Source of the DNA: Bolinopsis microptera
Taxonomy: Eukaryota; Ctenophora; Tentaculata; Lobata; Bolinopsidae
Direction: 5' to 3'
Assembly: GCF_026151205.1 (NCBI RefSeq)
Contig: NC_087080.1
Coordinates: 12,969,337-13,033,336 of the forward strand
Length of the DNA: 64,000 nt
In this document: positions 1 to 12,238 of the stretch, piece by piece
Layout of the letters: every line of letters starts with the position of its first letter
Numbering within the stretch: the stretch's first letter is position 1
Position numbers and translations under genes: made by a program
The notes under the pieces: model-generated
Told to the model about the DNA's origin: nothing
Databases searched by the model: none
Seen by the model: the letters and a program-made list of their open reading frames with translations, nothing else

Positions 1-475
1 GGGGATGCAAATAGGACATACAACGTTTAACGATTTACTCGAACTTTTGATTCATTTGTTAGCTCGACGTTACATGGTATCAATTCAGGACAGATATTCC
101 TTCTTCAGGTTCATTGAGGAAATCGTACCCGCTATTTGCGTTACCACATGGCAAGTATCTGGACTAATAATATCTTAGGATCTCCATCAATCATAAATTC
201 CTCTCAGATTCCCAAGCTGCATTTAAAGTGTGGCAAACGACGCAAGATTGTGAACACTTTTCAGGAGAAGCAGAAACATCCCAGCACCTCCTCTGCAAGT
301 GCATCCAGATCATGACGTTCAGAATGAGGACGATTGGTAAACTCTACCTTAACAACAGTAAACTACAATCATATCTTCAAATTTGTGGAACAGTCGACAA
401 GACTGGATAGGGAAAACCCTTTTGGGTAACCTCCTAGGATTCTTCACCAGGAACTTTCGCTAAATCCCATACTAG
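1..475 (+). pseudogene. LINE C-terminal tail relic
   Basis: A short open stretch (about 228-410) contains a C-x-H-F-S-G-E-A-E-T-S-Q-H-L-L-C-K-C pattern followed by R-T-I-G. It resembles the cysteine/histidine tail found after the reverse transcriptase of some non-LTR retrotransposons. There is no upstream reverse transcriptase in the window and the frame is broken, so this is a fragment. The family cannot be assigned from so little sequence. Confidence 0.45.
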
Positions 476-760
476 GAACTCAACCTAGGCCCATCTCCGC
501 ATAGAGACATATCTCCCAGGCTTTGACCTTGCTCGGAAGTCCCTTGTCTGCCCGAAGAAGTACTACAACGGAAGTGGGTTTGCTCTGAGACAGGTAGTGA
601 CAGCTTCAAGACTCCAGGGGTCTGTTGCATTGATATTTATTATTTTATGATTTCGTATATACTTTGGGAGTCCTGGCGTGCAGCTAGCAGGAGTTGCATT
701 CTGTGGGCACGGTGATAAGGCCTCCATCTTTTTAGTAAGAGGCCAGAAACCGTTGACCAG

Positions 761-1142
<382 letters not shown>

Positions 1143-1179
1143 GTACAGCCTATTTGCTCTCTAGATTTGTAAATTCTAT

Positions 1180-1920
1180 TTAAGAAATTAAATCAGATAA
1201 AACGTAAACTTTTGGAAAAACACTAATATTAAATGGTGACCAACTTACTTTCATTATAATAGGAGTTGATGTTTTTATCACAATCTAAGTACACAATACT
1301 ACAATTTATTATTGAAGAATATTTACAATCATGCAGAATAACTGTATTTCATTGCTGGCAGGGATAAGACATAATTCCACATATAAAGTAAGAAAATTGA
1401 GTTAAACTTCTAAGTCAAACATTTTCAACAGGATTGGTAGCAATAAAAGCAGTGACAGCATCAAAGGAATCAACTTTTGATATATATATAGCAGAAAACT
1501 GCATAGATGGAAACGTAAACAGCCTTTGCCATGGAAATTTTGGACAGTTATGTATTGATAAGGGACCTGCGTGAACTTTTCCCTGAAAAATACATTTCCT
1601 TACGTAGTAAGTGAACGATCCCTAACAGAGTCTGGAGCATAATGAGAAATTGATGCGAAGTAAAAACATGACAAAGCTCCTGTTTATAATCGAAAAGCTT
1701 AACAAAGATATCATACACATAATTTATAGACATAAATTAGCGCTGGGTTTTCCAAAAATACCGATTTACTTTTTTAATAACTTAATACTAGATTTTATTC
1801 TGTTTTCGGTTGTTTCAAGATTTATTGGGGACTTCAACAGTAAAGCCAATATTTACCGTACGATTTCGGTGAAATAAAATAGTACAGTGCTCAGTAAATA
1901 AGGGTTCCCAGCCAGATCTG
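1180..1920. other. AT-rich intergenic stretch, nothing recognised
   Basis: No coding frame with a recognisable domain, no RNA gene and no terminal repeats were seen. Short open frames here are composition noise. Confidence 0.5.
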
Positions 1921-1925
1921 ATGGT

Positions 1926-1998
1926 TTCTAGTGCACCCCCCTCTAGTGCACCCCACCCCCTCTAGTGCACCCCCTTTCTAGTGCACCCCCTTTCTAGT
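1926..1998. repeat. C-rich short tandem repeat (CTAGTGCACCCC)
   Basis: Four or five imperfect copies of a unit containing TCTAGTGCACCCC, varying in length because the C- and T-runs differ. It lies just upstream of the first cassette exon unit. Confidence 0.8.
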
Positions 1999-2177
1999 AG
2001 TCCAATATAATAGCTCCTGCCATTTCATTAAACCGACTGCAATAAACGCAATCATATATAAAAATACGTTTGATCAATATAAAAGTATTCATAATAAATA
2101 TAAGTAATATAAGTACTTAATTCTCCGAATTTGTATCAAATAGGTAAATGTGCAGTATTTTAATTGTGATACTTCAG

Positions 2178-2663
2178 GTCTAAAGCTAAAGTCGGCAGTC
2201 GCAGAGTTAACCCCCACAAAGGTTACACAAGGAAAAACACTTTATCTCAACGAGGAACAATTTGCAGCAACACATGCAATCGATAAAGACCTCTCAACTG
2301 TAGCAGCTACTGTCACTGATAACGGAGCAGGCTGGATAAAGTTAGAGTTTGATGGAACCTACTTTATCCACAAGGTCCTTATCTACCACCAATTTTATAC
2401 CGACTGGTACCAAAACCGTCCTGAAAGTCAATGGTGTGCAGAGAATGAAGCTAATTTTAAGATGTGTGTGGATGGTCATAACGAAGTAGATGTGTCAGTG
2501 TACCAAGGAGAGGTAAAACAGAGCTCCTGCGGGACACTCCAACTAACATACGGACTAGAGCAGGCAGACCAGATCTACACACTGATCTGTGACACTGACG
2601 GGGACACTGTAAAGCTCAGCAAGAGTATAGGGAACATAAATGTAGCTGAAGTTGTTGTAACAG
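2178..2663 (+). CDS. F-exon 1: galactose-binding (F5/8C/fucolectin-like) cassette exon
   Basis: Inferred internal exon of a multidomain extracellular protein, 486 bp (162 codons). The proposed acceptor is TACTTCAG before GTCTAAAG and the donor is AACAG before GTGAATTG. Both junctions are phase 1, so the exon is symmetric. The protein reads like a galactose-binding beta-sandwich: an A-I-D-K-D-L-S motif, a G-W-I-K-L-E-F strand, a V-L-I-Y strand, paired cysteines (W-C-A-E, K-M-C-V-D-G, S-S-C-G, L-I-C-D) and a closing A-E-V-V-V-T-G strand, as in fucolectin/F5/8C domains. The frame is also open slightly upstream (V-N-V-Q-Y-F-N-C), so an acceptor at the TAG before position 2144 is an alternative, but that would give unequal phases. 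The domain family is assigned by pattern only; no profile search was possible. Confidence 0.75.
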
Positions 2664-3150
2664 GTGAATTGTATTAATTATTAAAGAGAAACGAATTTGA
2701 CCAAAACCCATAATCATGGGTAGAGTGGACCGCTGCCAGTGTCTCTCTTTCCCAACCAAAAGGAAATGATATTAATTTGATTGACCGTCTGCAAAATATG
2801 CAAAATGATACGAGAATGAAATCGGTCGCTCGATTTTCTCATTCATTCAGGGTTTACGAATTATAATAGGTTTCGATTAATTAAATCAATCACATGCTGT
2901 AAAAATCTCTTTGGGTTGCGTTCGGGTCGACACCTAGTATTTCGGGATAAAGATGGAAGTTAGTGAATTAGCTGACGTTTGTTGAGTGAGAGTCATTTCA
3001 TAAAACCGAATGCAATAAACGCAATCATATATAAAAATACGTTTGTCCAACATAAAAGTATTCATAATAAATATAAGTAATATAAGTACTAAATTCTCCG
3101 AATTTGTATCAAATAGGTAAATGTGCAGTATTTTAATTGTGATACTTCAG

Positions 3151-3636
3151 GTCTAAAGCTAAAGTCGGCAGTCGCAGAGTTGACCCCCACAAAGGTTACA
3201 CAAGGAAAAACACTTTATCTCAACGAGGAACAATTTGCAGCAACACATGCAATCGATAAAGACCTCTCAACTGTAGCAGCTACTGTCACTGATAACGGAG
3301 CAGGCTGGATAAAGTTAGAGTTTGATGGAACCTACTTTATCCACAAGGTCCTTATCTACCACCAATTTTATACCGAGTGGTACCAAAACCGTCCTGAAAG
3401 TCAATGGTGTGCAGAGAATGAAGCTAATTTTAAGATGTGTGTGGATGGTCATAACGAAGTAGATGTGTCAGTGTACCAAGGAGAGGTAAAACAGAGCTCC
3501 TGCGGGACACTCCAACTAACATACGGACTAGAGCAGGCAGACCAGATCTACACACTGATCTGTGACACTGACGGGGACACTGTAAAGCTCAGCAAGAGTA
3601 TAGGGAACATAAATGTAGCTGAAGTTGTTGTAACAG
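3151..3636 (+). CDS. F-exon 2: galactose-binding cassette exon
   Basis: Second copy, 973 bp downstream of the first with the same proposed splice sites. The protein differs from copy 1 only in the segment before W-Y-Q-N-R (E instead of D). The surrounding intron is also nearly identical to that of copy 1. The frame is intact. Confidence 0.75.
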
Positions 3637-4151
3637 GTGAATTGTATTAATTATTAAAGAGAAACGAATTTGACCAAAACCCATAATCATGTGTAGAGTG
3701 GACCGCTGGCCGCTGCCAGTGTCTCTCTTTCCCAACCAAAAGGAAATGATATTAATTTGATTGACCGTCTGCAAAATATTCAAAATGATACGAGAATGAA
3801 ATCAGTCGCTCGATTTTCTCTTTCATTCACGGCTTACGAATTGTAATAAGTTTCGATTAATTAAATCAATCACATGCTGTAAAAATCTCTTTGGGTTGCG
3901 TTCGGGTCGACACCTAGTATTTCGGGATAAGGCCAAGGGTGGTAGTTAGTGAATTAGCTGACGTTTATTGAGTGAGAGTCATTTCATAAAACCGAATGCA
4001 ATAAACGCAATCATATATAAAAATACGGTTGAGTTTGACCAATATAAAAGTATTCATAATAAAAATAAGTAATATAACTATAAGTACTAAATTCTCCGAA
4101 TTTGTATCAAATTATAGGTAAATGTGCAGTATTTTAATTGTGATACTTCAG

Positions 4152-4637
4152 GTCTGAAGCTGAAGTCGGCAGTCGCAGAGTTAACCCCCACAAAGGTTAC
4201 ACAAGGAAAAACACTTTATCTCAACGAGGAACAATTTGCAGCAACACACGCAATCGATAAAGACCTCTCAACTGTAGCAGCTACTGTCACTGATAACGGA
4301 GCAGGCTGGATAAAGTTAGAGTTTGATGGAACCTACTTTATCCACAAGGTCCTTATCTACCACCAATTTTATACCGAGTGGTACCAAAACCGTCCTGAAA
4401 GTCAATGGTGTGCAGAGAATGAAGCTAATTTTAAGATGTGTGTGGATGGTCATAACGAAGTAGATGTGTCAGTGTACCAAGGAGAGGTAAAACAGAGCTC
4501 CTGCGGGACACTCCAACTAACATACGGACTAGAGCAGGCAGACCAGATCTACACACTGATCTGCGACACTGACGGGGACACTGTAAAGCTTAGCAAGAGT
4601 ATAGGGAACATAAATGTAGCTGAAGTTGTTTTAACAG
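4152..4637 (+). CDS. F-exon 3: galactose-binding cassette exon, intron split by a transposon
   Basis: Third copy with an intact 486-bp frame. It has E before W-Y-Q-N-R and a V-to-L change in the last strand (V-V-L-T-G). Ten bases after its donor site the intron is interrupted by the TIR-bounded insertion starting at 4648. Confidence 0.75.
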
Positions 4638-5082
4638 GTGAATTGTACAGGGTGGGCCAAAAGTCAGTGTGCAAACGTTGGCCTTAATAGCTCAGTCACT
4701 GAGTGCCCAATTGAAATACTTCCTTCTGTTATGACTTAATACCACCACTGGTTCGAGGAATTTGTCAACTCGAAAAATATTCGCGTTCATTTTTTTCAAA
4801 TGGAGGTTCATTTTCACATTTATTTGATAGTTTGGATAGTCGGATCAAGCTAAATGTTATTGAATTGTGTTAGGCCATTCGAATTACGTTTGTCCTGAAA
4901 GAATTAGAACTGTAGCTTCTCAGATGACCGAGATATGAAGCATAACGAGTTTATTCATTACGTGTGATCAGGTGATTGGTTTACCTAATCACGTGATAAG
5001 GTGACCCCGTTAACTACCCCGTTAAACATTATGGGAATTTCAAATAACGGAGTAGTTCGCTGTTTATTAGTCTCATGATTGA

Positions 5083-7253
5083 AATACTGATATCTGGATA
5101 TTATCCGGTTGGAAGAGACAAGGACAAGTGAAACAAGGAAGTTAGGAGTAAGGGCAAATTTTCGGCGTCAACGCCATCTTCAGGCTAAAATTGTTATAAA
5201 TGTTAGTATATAATAAATGCTTCTATACTAGTTAAAATGCTAAATTAATATTACACACACTGAATACAGGTTACATCAAATGGTATTGTACATTACATTG
5301 AAAATAGTGATGTACACACGTTTTACACTCTGTCCAAGTACATAATATCTACTGAACAGCAGAGTCGTGTGCTATTTGTTTAAATTTGTCTTTGAATATG
5401 TTGTAAAAGAAATCCCTTAAGCTTCTCGCACTCTTCTTTGTTATTGATACTAGGTTTAAATAAATTAATGTAGTAAGCTTCTGTCACTTTACGTTTAATG
5501 GTGCTATATAAGTTAATTTCTAAAATATCGAAGGAAATATCTGGTTCTATGTTACCGTGAAACTCTGAATAATGAGCAGCCAACGCATTATCAGGATAGG
5601 TTAAAGGCCTGTTGACTGCTCTTCGATGCTCTGAAAATCTATCGTGTGCTGTTCTACTCGTTTCCCCTATATATAGCTCTTGACATAATTTACACGTAAC
5701 TTTGTATATGACACATTTTGGTTTGCAGTCGTGATTTGTTGTGATGAGTGGACATATGATACAGTTTGGTATGGTGCAGTGTGGTTTGTCGTGTGGTCGT
5801 GATGAACATAAGATCTTGAGAGTTTCTTACCTGGTGTGAATATGAATTTGACCGCTAAGTTGTGTGAGAGGGCAAATTGAGTGACTTCTTTGGAAAATGG
5901 CTCGTTGATGAATGGTAGAGTGCATGTTACGTGGTCGGTATCTTGTATGTTTGATGATGAAGGGTTATGACGTGTTGTAGGTGAGAGAGGGTGAAGTCGT
6001 CCTGTTTTGTTTATACGTCGTGGGTCTTGGTAACCGTTGTTGACCAACAAGTTGTCTACTATCTTCATGGACTCTTCTTTATACTCTGGTGTTGATGAGC
6101 AAAAAGCAGCCGTTTTGTAGAAGTTCTTGATGGTTGCTACTTTAGTTCCCTCATTGTGGTGGCTGTTGGCGTGCAGTGTGATATTCTTTTTCTGCTTCTT
6201 TTTGTAGAATTTGTGGTGTAGTGTTCCCTGTTCGTCGATCTTTATCTGGGTGTCGAGGAATGGGCTGAAATCCTGACGGCTTTCCGGATAGTCAATTTCC
6301 CATTTGAGCAACTGGTCTGGGTCCTCGTTTGAGATGGACTCCACTATCCTCAGAGCTTCTTCTTTGGAGCTGGCTAGACTCCCGGCATCATCCACGTATC
6401 TCCGGTAGAATGAGACGTGTAAATCAGTGTAAATCGATCTTCTCTCGAACATATATACTCGTACTATCGCTCCTATTGGTGATGGTTGGCACCCCATGAA
6501 GAGACCAATTTTCTGGAGGTAGAGTCTTGAGTGATATGTAAAGTATGAGTTGGTGAAGACGAATTCAAGGATCTTGTGGATGTGCGTGAGTGTTAGACCC
6601 CAGGTGTCGAGGTCTTCCCAATGTTCTTCGGTGAGTGTAATGAGGTCTTGAATGCAGCCACTGATGTTGATGTTTGTGTACAGTGCTGTGACGTCAGCTG
6701 TGAAGAATGAGAGACCTGAGAGTTGTTGATGTGACATGTTTTGAAGCTCTTCTAGGTGAGTGTGTATATTGCTCAGGTGAGATGGAACATGATTAAGCAG
6801 AGGAGATAGAATAGATTTAACAATCCAAGCAAGCTACACTACTCAGAAGGGGAATTTATACAAGACACAATTGGACGTATTTTACAATTAGAAATAATAT
6901 CTACATCTGAAACTAAGACATTACAATCAAATTTATGAGTTTTCTGTATTAAATAAATAGTCGGTAGTTGGGTATTATGTGATTTAAATAAGTCTACTGT
7001 TTTGCTGTCATAATTACACATCCTACTTATCTCTGTCCATAACACATTACTCTCAGTCTCTAGTCTCTCAGTAACCCTGTTGATGAGGCGGCTGTAGGAG
7101 ACTTCTGAGGGGTTTGCTATTGGTTGGATCCGATTTTGTCGCGTGGTGGTAGGTGCAACGTAGGTGTACGCTTCTTGCGAGGTCATGTCTGACAGATGTT
7201 TCTGCGTAATCTGCTGTTGTACTCCACTGCTCATAATCACAAACTCACCCCCC
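5083..7253 (-). pseudogene. Penelope-like element A, 5'-truncated inverted copy
   Basis: Minus-strand retroelement, and the left arm of a long inverted repeat with 7519-10077. It encodes a reverse transcriptase with F-M-G-C-Q-P-S-P and the Y-V-D-D catalytic motif (frame about 6737-5667). Downstream is a GIY-YIG endonuclease segment (about 5700-5380: Y-K-V-T-C, L-Y-I-G-E-T-S-R, E-H-R-R). The N-terminal part (7240-6839) ends in a stop created by a small insertion relative to the right copy. A 2-bp difference before the endonuclease shifts frame. It is defective, and its own 5' end is missing at 7253. Confidence 0.85.
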
Positions 7254-10077
7254 GTTTTTCAGATGAGATCCCAGATGATACATGCCCGACCAGCTTCGCA
7301 TTTATTAAGTCGAAAAACGTGCCATTTCAACGACCGTTTGCTGGTGCTCCACCCACCACCAACCTCGCCATGGAACATCACCTCCGCCAACTGTGTTACA
7401 TCATTAACACCAGATTAGAACACAGTAAAGTACCCTCTAACCTAACAGCAAAACAACGGGAGGGACTCAAATCCTTGATTGCAAGAAAAGAAGAACTCCA
7501 CTTCTCGAGAAGCGACAAGGGGGGTGAGTTTGTGATTATGAGCAGTGGAGTACAACAGCAGATTACGCAGAAACATCTGTCAGACATGACCTCGCAAGAA
7601 GCGTACACCTACGTTGCACCTACCACCACGCGACAAAATCGGATCCAACCAATAGCAAACCCCTCAGAAGTCTCCTACAGCCGCCTCATCAACAGGGTTA
7701 CTGAGAGACTAGAGACTGAGAGTAATGTGTTATGGACAGAGATAAGTAGGATGTGTAATTATGACAGCAAAACAGTAGACTTATTTAAATCACATAATAC
7801 CCAACTACCGACTATTTATTTAATACAGAAAACTCATAAATTTGATTGTAATGTCTTAGTTTCAGATGTAAATATTATTTCTAATTGTAAAATACGTCCA
7901 ATTGTGTCTTGTATAAATTCCCCTTCTGAGAAGCTTGCTTGGATTGTTAAATCTATTCTATCTCCTCTGCTTAATCATGTTCCATCTCACCTGAGCAATA
8001 TACACACTCACCTAGAAGAGCTTCAAAACATGTCACATCAACAACTCTCAGGTCTCTCATTCTTCACAGCTGACGTCACAGCACTGTACACAAACATCTA
8101 CATCAGTGGCTGCATTCAAGACCTCATTACACTCACCGAAGAACATTGGGAAGACCTCGACACCTGGGGTCTAACACTCACGCACATCCACAAGATCCTT
8201 GAATTCGTCTTCACCAACTCATACTTTACATATCACTCAAGACTCTACCTCCAGAAAATTGGTCTCTTCATGGGGTGCCAACCATCACCAATAGGAGCGA
8301 TAGTACGAGTATATATGTTCGAGAGAAGATCGATTTACACTGATTTACACGTCTCATTCTACCGGAGATACGTGGATGATGCCGGGAGTCTAGCCAGCTC
8401 CAAAGAAGAAGCTCTGAGGATAGTGGAGTCCATCTCAAACGAGGACCCAGACCAGTTGCTCAAATGGGAAATTGACTATCCGGAAAGCCGTCAGGATTTC
8501 ACCCCATTCCTCGACACCCAGATAAAGATCGACGAACAGGGAACACTACACCACAAATTCTACAGAAAGAAGCAGAAAAAGAATATCACACTGCACGCCA
8601 ACAGCCACCACAATGAGGGAACTAAAGTAGCAACCATCAAGAACTTCTACAAAACGGCTGCTTTTTGCTCATCAACACCAGAGTATAAAGAAGAGTCCAT
8701 GAAGATAGTAGACAACTTGTTGGTCAACAACGGTTACCAAGACCCACGACGTATAAACAAAACAGGACGACTTCACCCTCTCTCACCTACAACACGTCAT
8801 AACCCTTCATCATCAAACATACAAGATACCGACCACGTAACATGCACTCTACCATTCATCAACGAGCCATTTTCCAAAGAAGTCACTCAATTTGCCCTCT
8901 CACACAACTTAGCGGTCAAATTCATATTCACACCAGGTAAGAAACTCTCAGAGATCTTATGTTCATCACGACCACACGACAAACCACACTGCACCATTTT
9001 TATCTCAACACTTATTTTACTTCGGACATTCCAACAGCCACATTGTTACACAAGTGTGTAACCAGCCAATTACAGGAAGCCGAAGGATTCAATTATACAT
9101 TAGGCCAGTGACGGTTAAGGTAGTGTGTACCATACTTTCTTCGCCCGAGACTTTGCTGCAATGGGCAGCTCCTCATTTAACCCTCACACCCGATTTCTCG
9201 AGTATTTGGCTGAGTGGACCGGGGGGCTGCATAGACCACTCAGGATCCTTAGCTGAGCGTCGACGACGCTCACCCCACGGCTAGTGACAGAGTCGGGAAT
9301 CGAACCTGGTACCTCAAGCAATACCAGGCGGATTAACCAACTGAGCCACTAAGCCGTTTTTGAGCCACTAAGCCGTTGAGAATATACATACCAAACTGTA
9401 TCATATGTCCACTCATCACAACAAATCACGACTGCAAACCAAAATGTGTCATATACAAAGTTACGTGTAAATTATGTCAAGAGCTATATATAGGGGAAAC
9501 GAGTAGAACAGCACACGATAGATTTTCAGAGCATCGAAGAGCAGTCAACAGGCCTTTAACCTGTCCTGATAATGCGTTGGCTGCTCATTATTCAGAGTTT
9601 CACGATAACATAGAACCAGATATTTCCTTCGATATTTTAGAAATTAACTTATATAGCACCATTAAACGTAAAGTGACAGAAGCTTACTACATTAATTTAT
9701 TTAAACCTAGTATCAATAACAAAGAAGAGTGCGAGAAGCTTAAGGGATTTCTTTTACAACATATTCAAAGACAAATTTAAACAAATAGCACACGACTCTG
9801 CTGTTCAGTAGATATTATGTACTTGGACAGAGTGTAAAACGTGTGTACATCACTATTTTCAATGTAATGTACAATACCATTTGATGTAACCTGTATTCAG
9901 TGTGTGTAATATTAATTTAGCATTTTAACTAGTATAGAAGCATTTATTATATACTAACATTTATAACAATTTTAGCCTGAAGATGGCGTTGACGCCGAAA
10001 ATTTGCCCTTACTCCTAACTTCCTTGTTTCACTTGTCCTTGTCTCTTCCAACCGGATAATATCCAGATATCAGTATT
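7254..10077 (+). pseudogene. Penelope-like element A, longer plus-strand copy
   Basis: The frame open from about 7254 reads D-K-G-G-E-F-V-I-M (a conserved N-terminal Penelope motif) and continues through a full reverse transcriptase with Y-V-D-D (about 8365-8380) to about 8997. There a tRNA-derived SINE interrupts it. The reading resumes after 9389 with P-N-C-I-I-C-P, a cysteine pair typical of the linker, then a GIY-YIG endonuclease (L-Y-I-G-E-T, conserved R and E-H) ending at the stop at 9780. The 3' untranslated part runs to 10077. The N-terminal open frame continues artificially upstream into the opposing copy. The element is inactive as it stands because of the SINE. Confidence 0.88.
8998..9389 (-). 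mobile_element. tRNA-derived SINE inserted in Penelope copy
   Basis: A 392-bp insertion is defined by comparison with the opposite arm, which is continuous here. Read on the minus strand it begins with a tRNA-like head: A-box TGGCTCAGTTGG (9348-9337) and B-box GGTTCGATTCC (9306-9296), the internal Pol III promoter. A short duplication (TGAGCCACTAAGCCGTT) sits at the head. The body runs toward 8998 and ends in an A-rich tail (GAGATAAAA). A CAT trinucleotide flanks both ends and may be a short target duplication. Confidence 0.8.
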
Positions 10078-10119
10078 ATGGGAATTGTTAAGGGTGCCCA
10101 ATTAAAGTGTCGTGTCACG

Positions 10120-10225
10120 GTGTCACATAATCACCCAGTCAATTTTGTTAACGAGATACACAAAATGCTTGATAACTTCGTCATTTCTAATCCGTTTTGC
10201 CTCATGTTTTCAGATCATATGCAAC
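10120..10225 (+). repeat. dispersed repeat shared with 62875-62985
   Basis: Diverged similarity to the segment near 62.9 kb: both contain CC(C/A)A-TCAATTTTG, then a TGCTTGAT segment, then TTCAGAT-ATAT. The origin is unknown. It lies between the Penelope 3' end and the LINE tail inside the composite insertion. Confidence 0.4.
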
Positions 10226-10426
10226 ATTTGATAATCTACCGTCTCTGAAAAAATTAGGCGTTCAGCATGTTGAGAGAAAACAATATTGGTGTTTTAATAT
10301 TGAATGGGCGTGGTCTAAAATATTCGTATTTTCAAATTTTGACAACGGAATCTTCGAACCAGTAAGTACAGTATGCCATCTGCAAAGCATACATACATGT
10401 TACATGTTACATGGTAAGGTCTCCTC

Positions 10427-11068
10427 CTAGTCGTTGGAGTGGCCTGCATCACACACATCGCGTTGGCGGCGTAACATATGTCTCCACTGTACTCGGTTGG
10501 TAGCCAAAGCTTCTGTTGTGTCGTTGTCGATGTTTTCAACACCTGTAAACTTAGCAGCATCTTCGAGTACGCAGGACTTCCAGTTCTTACGGGGTCTGCC
10601 CCTTGACCTCTTTCCATAATTTGGCTTCCAGTTCAACAGAAACCTCGGTAGTCTAGAGTCTGGCATTCTAACTACATGTCCATACCAACGTAGCCTGGCA
10701 GCACTGATGAAAGTCTCAACTGACTTGATGCCAGCCCTCCTAAGAACTTCGTCGTTGGTCACATGAAAGAACCATTTAATCCTAAGGATCCTTCTCAAGG
10801 AGCTTTGATGGAAAACCTCGAAGCGTTTCATCTGCTTTTTGGTGGTGTTCCAGACTTCAGCTCCATACAACAAGATGGTGAGGACAGCAGCCCTATAGAT
10901 CCTGATCTTGGTTGGAGTCTTTATAGTTCTGCTATTCCAAATGTTCCAGAGCTGATGAAAGGCGCCATTAGCCTTCTGAATACAGACATCCAGGTCTCTG
11001 TTGATTGTCCCATCCCCACTCTGCAAAGCAACAGCTCTCAAATATAAAACACGGCGGAGGTATAAGAC
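10427..11068 (-). pseudogene. 5'-truncated LINE (RTE-like) C-terminal fragment
   Basis: A minus-strand frame of about 200 residues carries hallmarks of the region after a non-LTR reverse transcriptase: L-L-Y-G-A-E-V-W, L-R-R-I-L-R-I, R-L-R-W-Y-G-H-V-V-R-M and R-G-R-P-R-K-N-W. No catalytic domain is present. The coding part runs directly into the right terminal inverted repeat of the composite element, so it was truncated at or recombined with that end. Confidence 0.8.
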
Positions 11069-11102
11069 CCAACGTTTGCACACTGACTTTTGGCCCACCC
11101 TG

Positions 11103-11690
11103 ATTAAAGATAAACAAATTTGACCAAAACCCATAACCATGGGTAGAGGGGACCGCTGCCAGTGTCCCTCAATCCCAACCAAAAGGAAATGATATTAATT
11201 TGATTGACCGTCTGCAAAATATGCAAAATGATACGAGAATGAAATCGGGCGCTCGATTTACTCATTCATTCACGGCTTACGAATTGTAATAAGTTTTGAT
11301 TAATTAAATCAATCATATGCTGTAAAAATCTCTTTGGGTCGCGTTCGGGTCGACACCTAGTATTTCGGGATAAGGCCAAGGGTGGTAGTTAGTGAATTAG
11401 CTGACGTTTATTGAGTGAGAGTCATTTCATAAAACCGAATGCAATAAACGCAATAACCAGCTGAAGTTGTTGTAACAGGTGAATTGTATTAAATATTAAA
11501 GAGAAACAAATTTGACCAAAACCCATAATCATGGGTAGAGTGGACCGCTGCCAGTGTCTCTCTTTCCCAACCAAAAGGAAATGATATTAATTTGATTGAC
11601 CGTCTGCAAAATATGCAAAATTATACGAGACTGAAATCGGTCGCTCGCTTTTCCCATACTAATTTTATAATAATTTTATAATAATCCATA
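11103..11690 (+). pseudogene. F-cassette unit with exon deleted
   Basis: Intron sequence of the array reappears here, but an internal deletion joins the upstream intron (AATAAACGCAATAACC) directly to the last 19 bp of the F-exon (AGCTGAAGTTGTTGTAACAG, exon end 11478). Two tandem copies of the downstream intron segment (TTGACCAAAACCCATAATCATGGG) flank the deletion. It cannot encode the domain. Confidence 0.8.
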
Positions 11691-11737
11691 ATTCTATATT
11701 CTTTAAATATAATTATAAACATCAACTAATCCCCCAG

Positions 11738-11857
11738 GAGCGGAATGTGAGGAAGGGAAGGCACGTTGTGCGGATGGAGTGCAATGTATTGAGGACAATT
11801 CTTTTTGTGATGGTTCAGCAGATTGTGAAGATGGTTCAGATGAAGATAATTGCCCAG
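11738..11857 (+). CDS. LDLa-exon 1: LDL-receptor class A cassette exon
   Basis: A 120-bp exon, acceptor CCCCCAG and donor GCCCAG before GTTGAG, phase 1 at both ends. It encodes a complete LDL-receptor class A repeat of about 40 residues with six cysteines and the calcium-binding acidic end C-D-G-S-A-D-C-E-D-G-S-D-E-D-N-C. Such modules are extracellular, calcium-dependent ligand-binding units. Stops in all frames just beyond the splice sites support the exon borders. Confidence 0.85.
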
Positions 11858-12084
11858 GTTGAGTATTGATAAACTTATTTGTAAATTTTACCATAAAACC
11901 TAAAATTCTGAAATAACATCTTACAGCTATTATAATAGTCCGATATAGCTCCCGCCATCCCATAATACCAAATGCAATAAATGCAATCATATATAAAGCT
12001 ACGTTTGACCAACCTAAAAGTATTCATAATAGATATAAGTAGTACTAATATAAGTACTAAATTCCCCGAATTTGTATCAATTAT

Positions 12085-12238
12085 AGGGTCTGCAACCGAT
12101 ATTATCGGCGATAATTTGTGAAAAAGTCATTATCGGTTATCGGCGATAATTTCTAACCGTTAAACCAATGATGACAAAATTTGTTTCTTCAAAAATCATC
12201 CCCAAAAAGTTCGAAATTCCGTAAAATCATCGATAAAA
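12085..12238. repeat. palindromic relic with ATTATCGGCGATAAT, copy A
   Basis: A segment beginning TAGGGTCTGCAACCGATATTATCGGCGATAAT, with a second inverted TATCGGTTATCGGCGATAAT close behind. The opening resembles a hAT-type terminal repeat. Related copies are at 17787-17958 and 27225-27386, always a few hundred bases after an LDLa-exon, so the insertion predates block duplication. Confidence 0.65.

Larger units (their letters stand above)
4648..11102. mobile_element. 6.5-kb composite insertion with 34-bp perfect terminal inverted repeats
   Basis: Positions 4648-4681 and 11069-11102 are perfect inverted repeats of 34 bp. They start CAGGGTGGGCCAAAAGT, which resembles Tc1/mariner-type ends. The left flank is TA. 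The two flanks join to recreate the GAATTGTATTAAAG found in other array introns, except that one base of a TA duplication seems lost on the right. No transposase was found inside. The interior holds a head-to-head Penelope pair, a SINE and a LINE tail, so it is either a non-autonomous element that collected insertions or two ends trapping them. Confidence 0.7.

Noticed and set aside
9287-9356. Functional tRNA gene
   Set aside because: A and B boxes are present, but it is the head of a 392-bp insertion with an A-rich tail, so a SINE.
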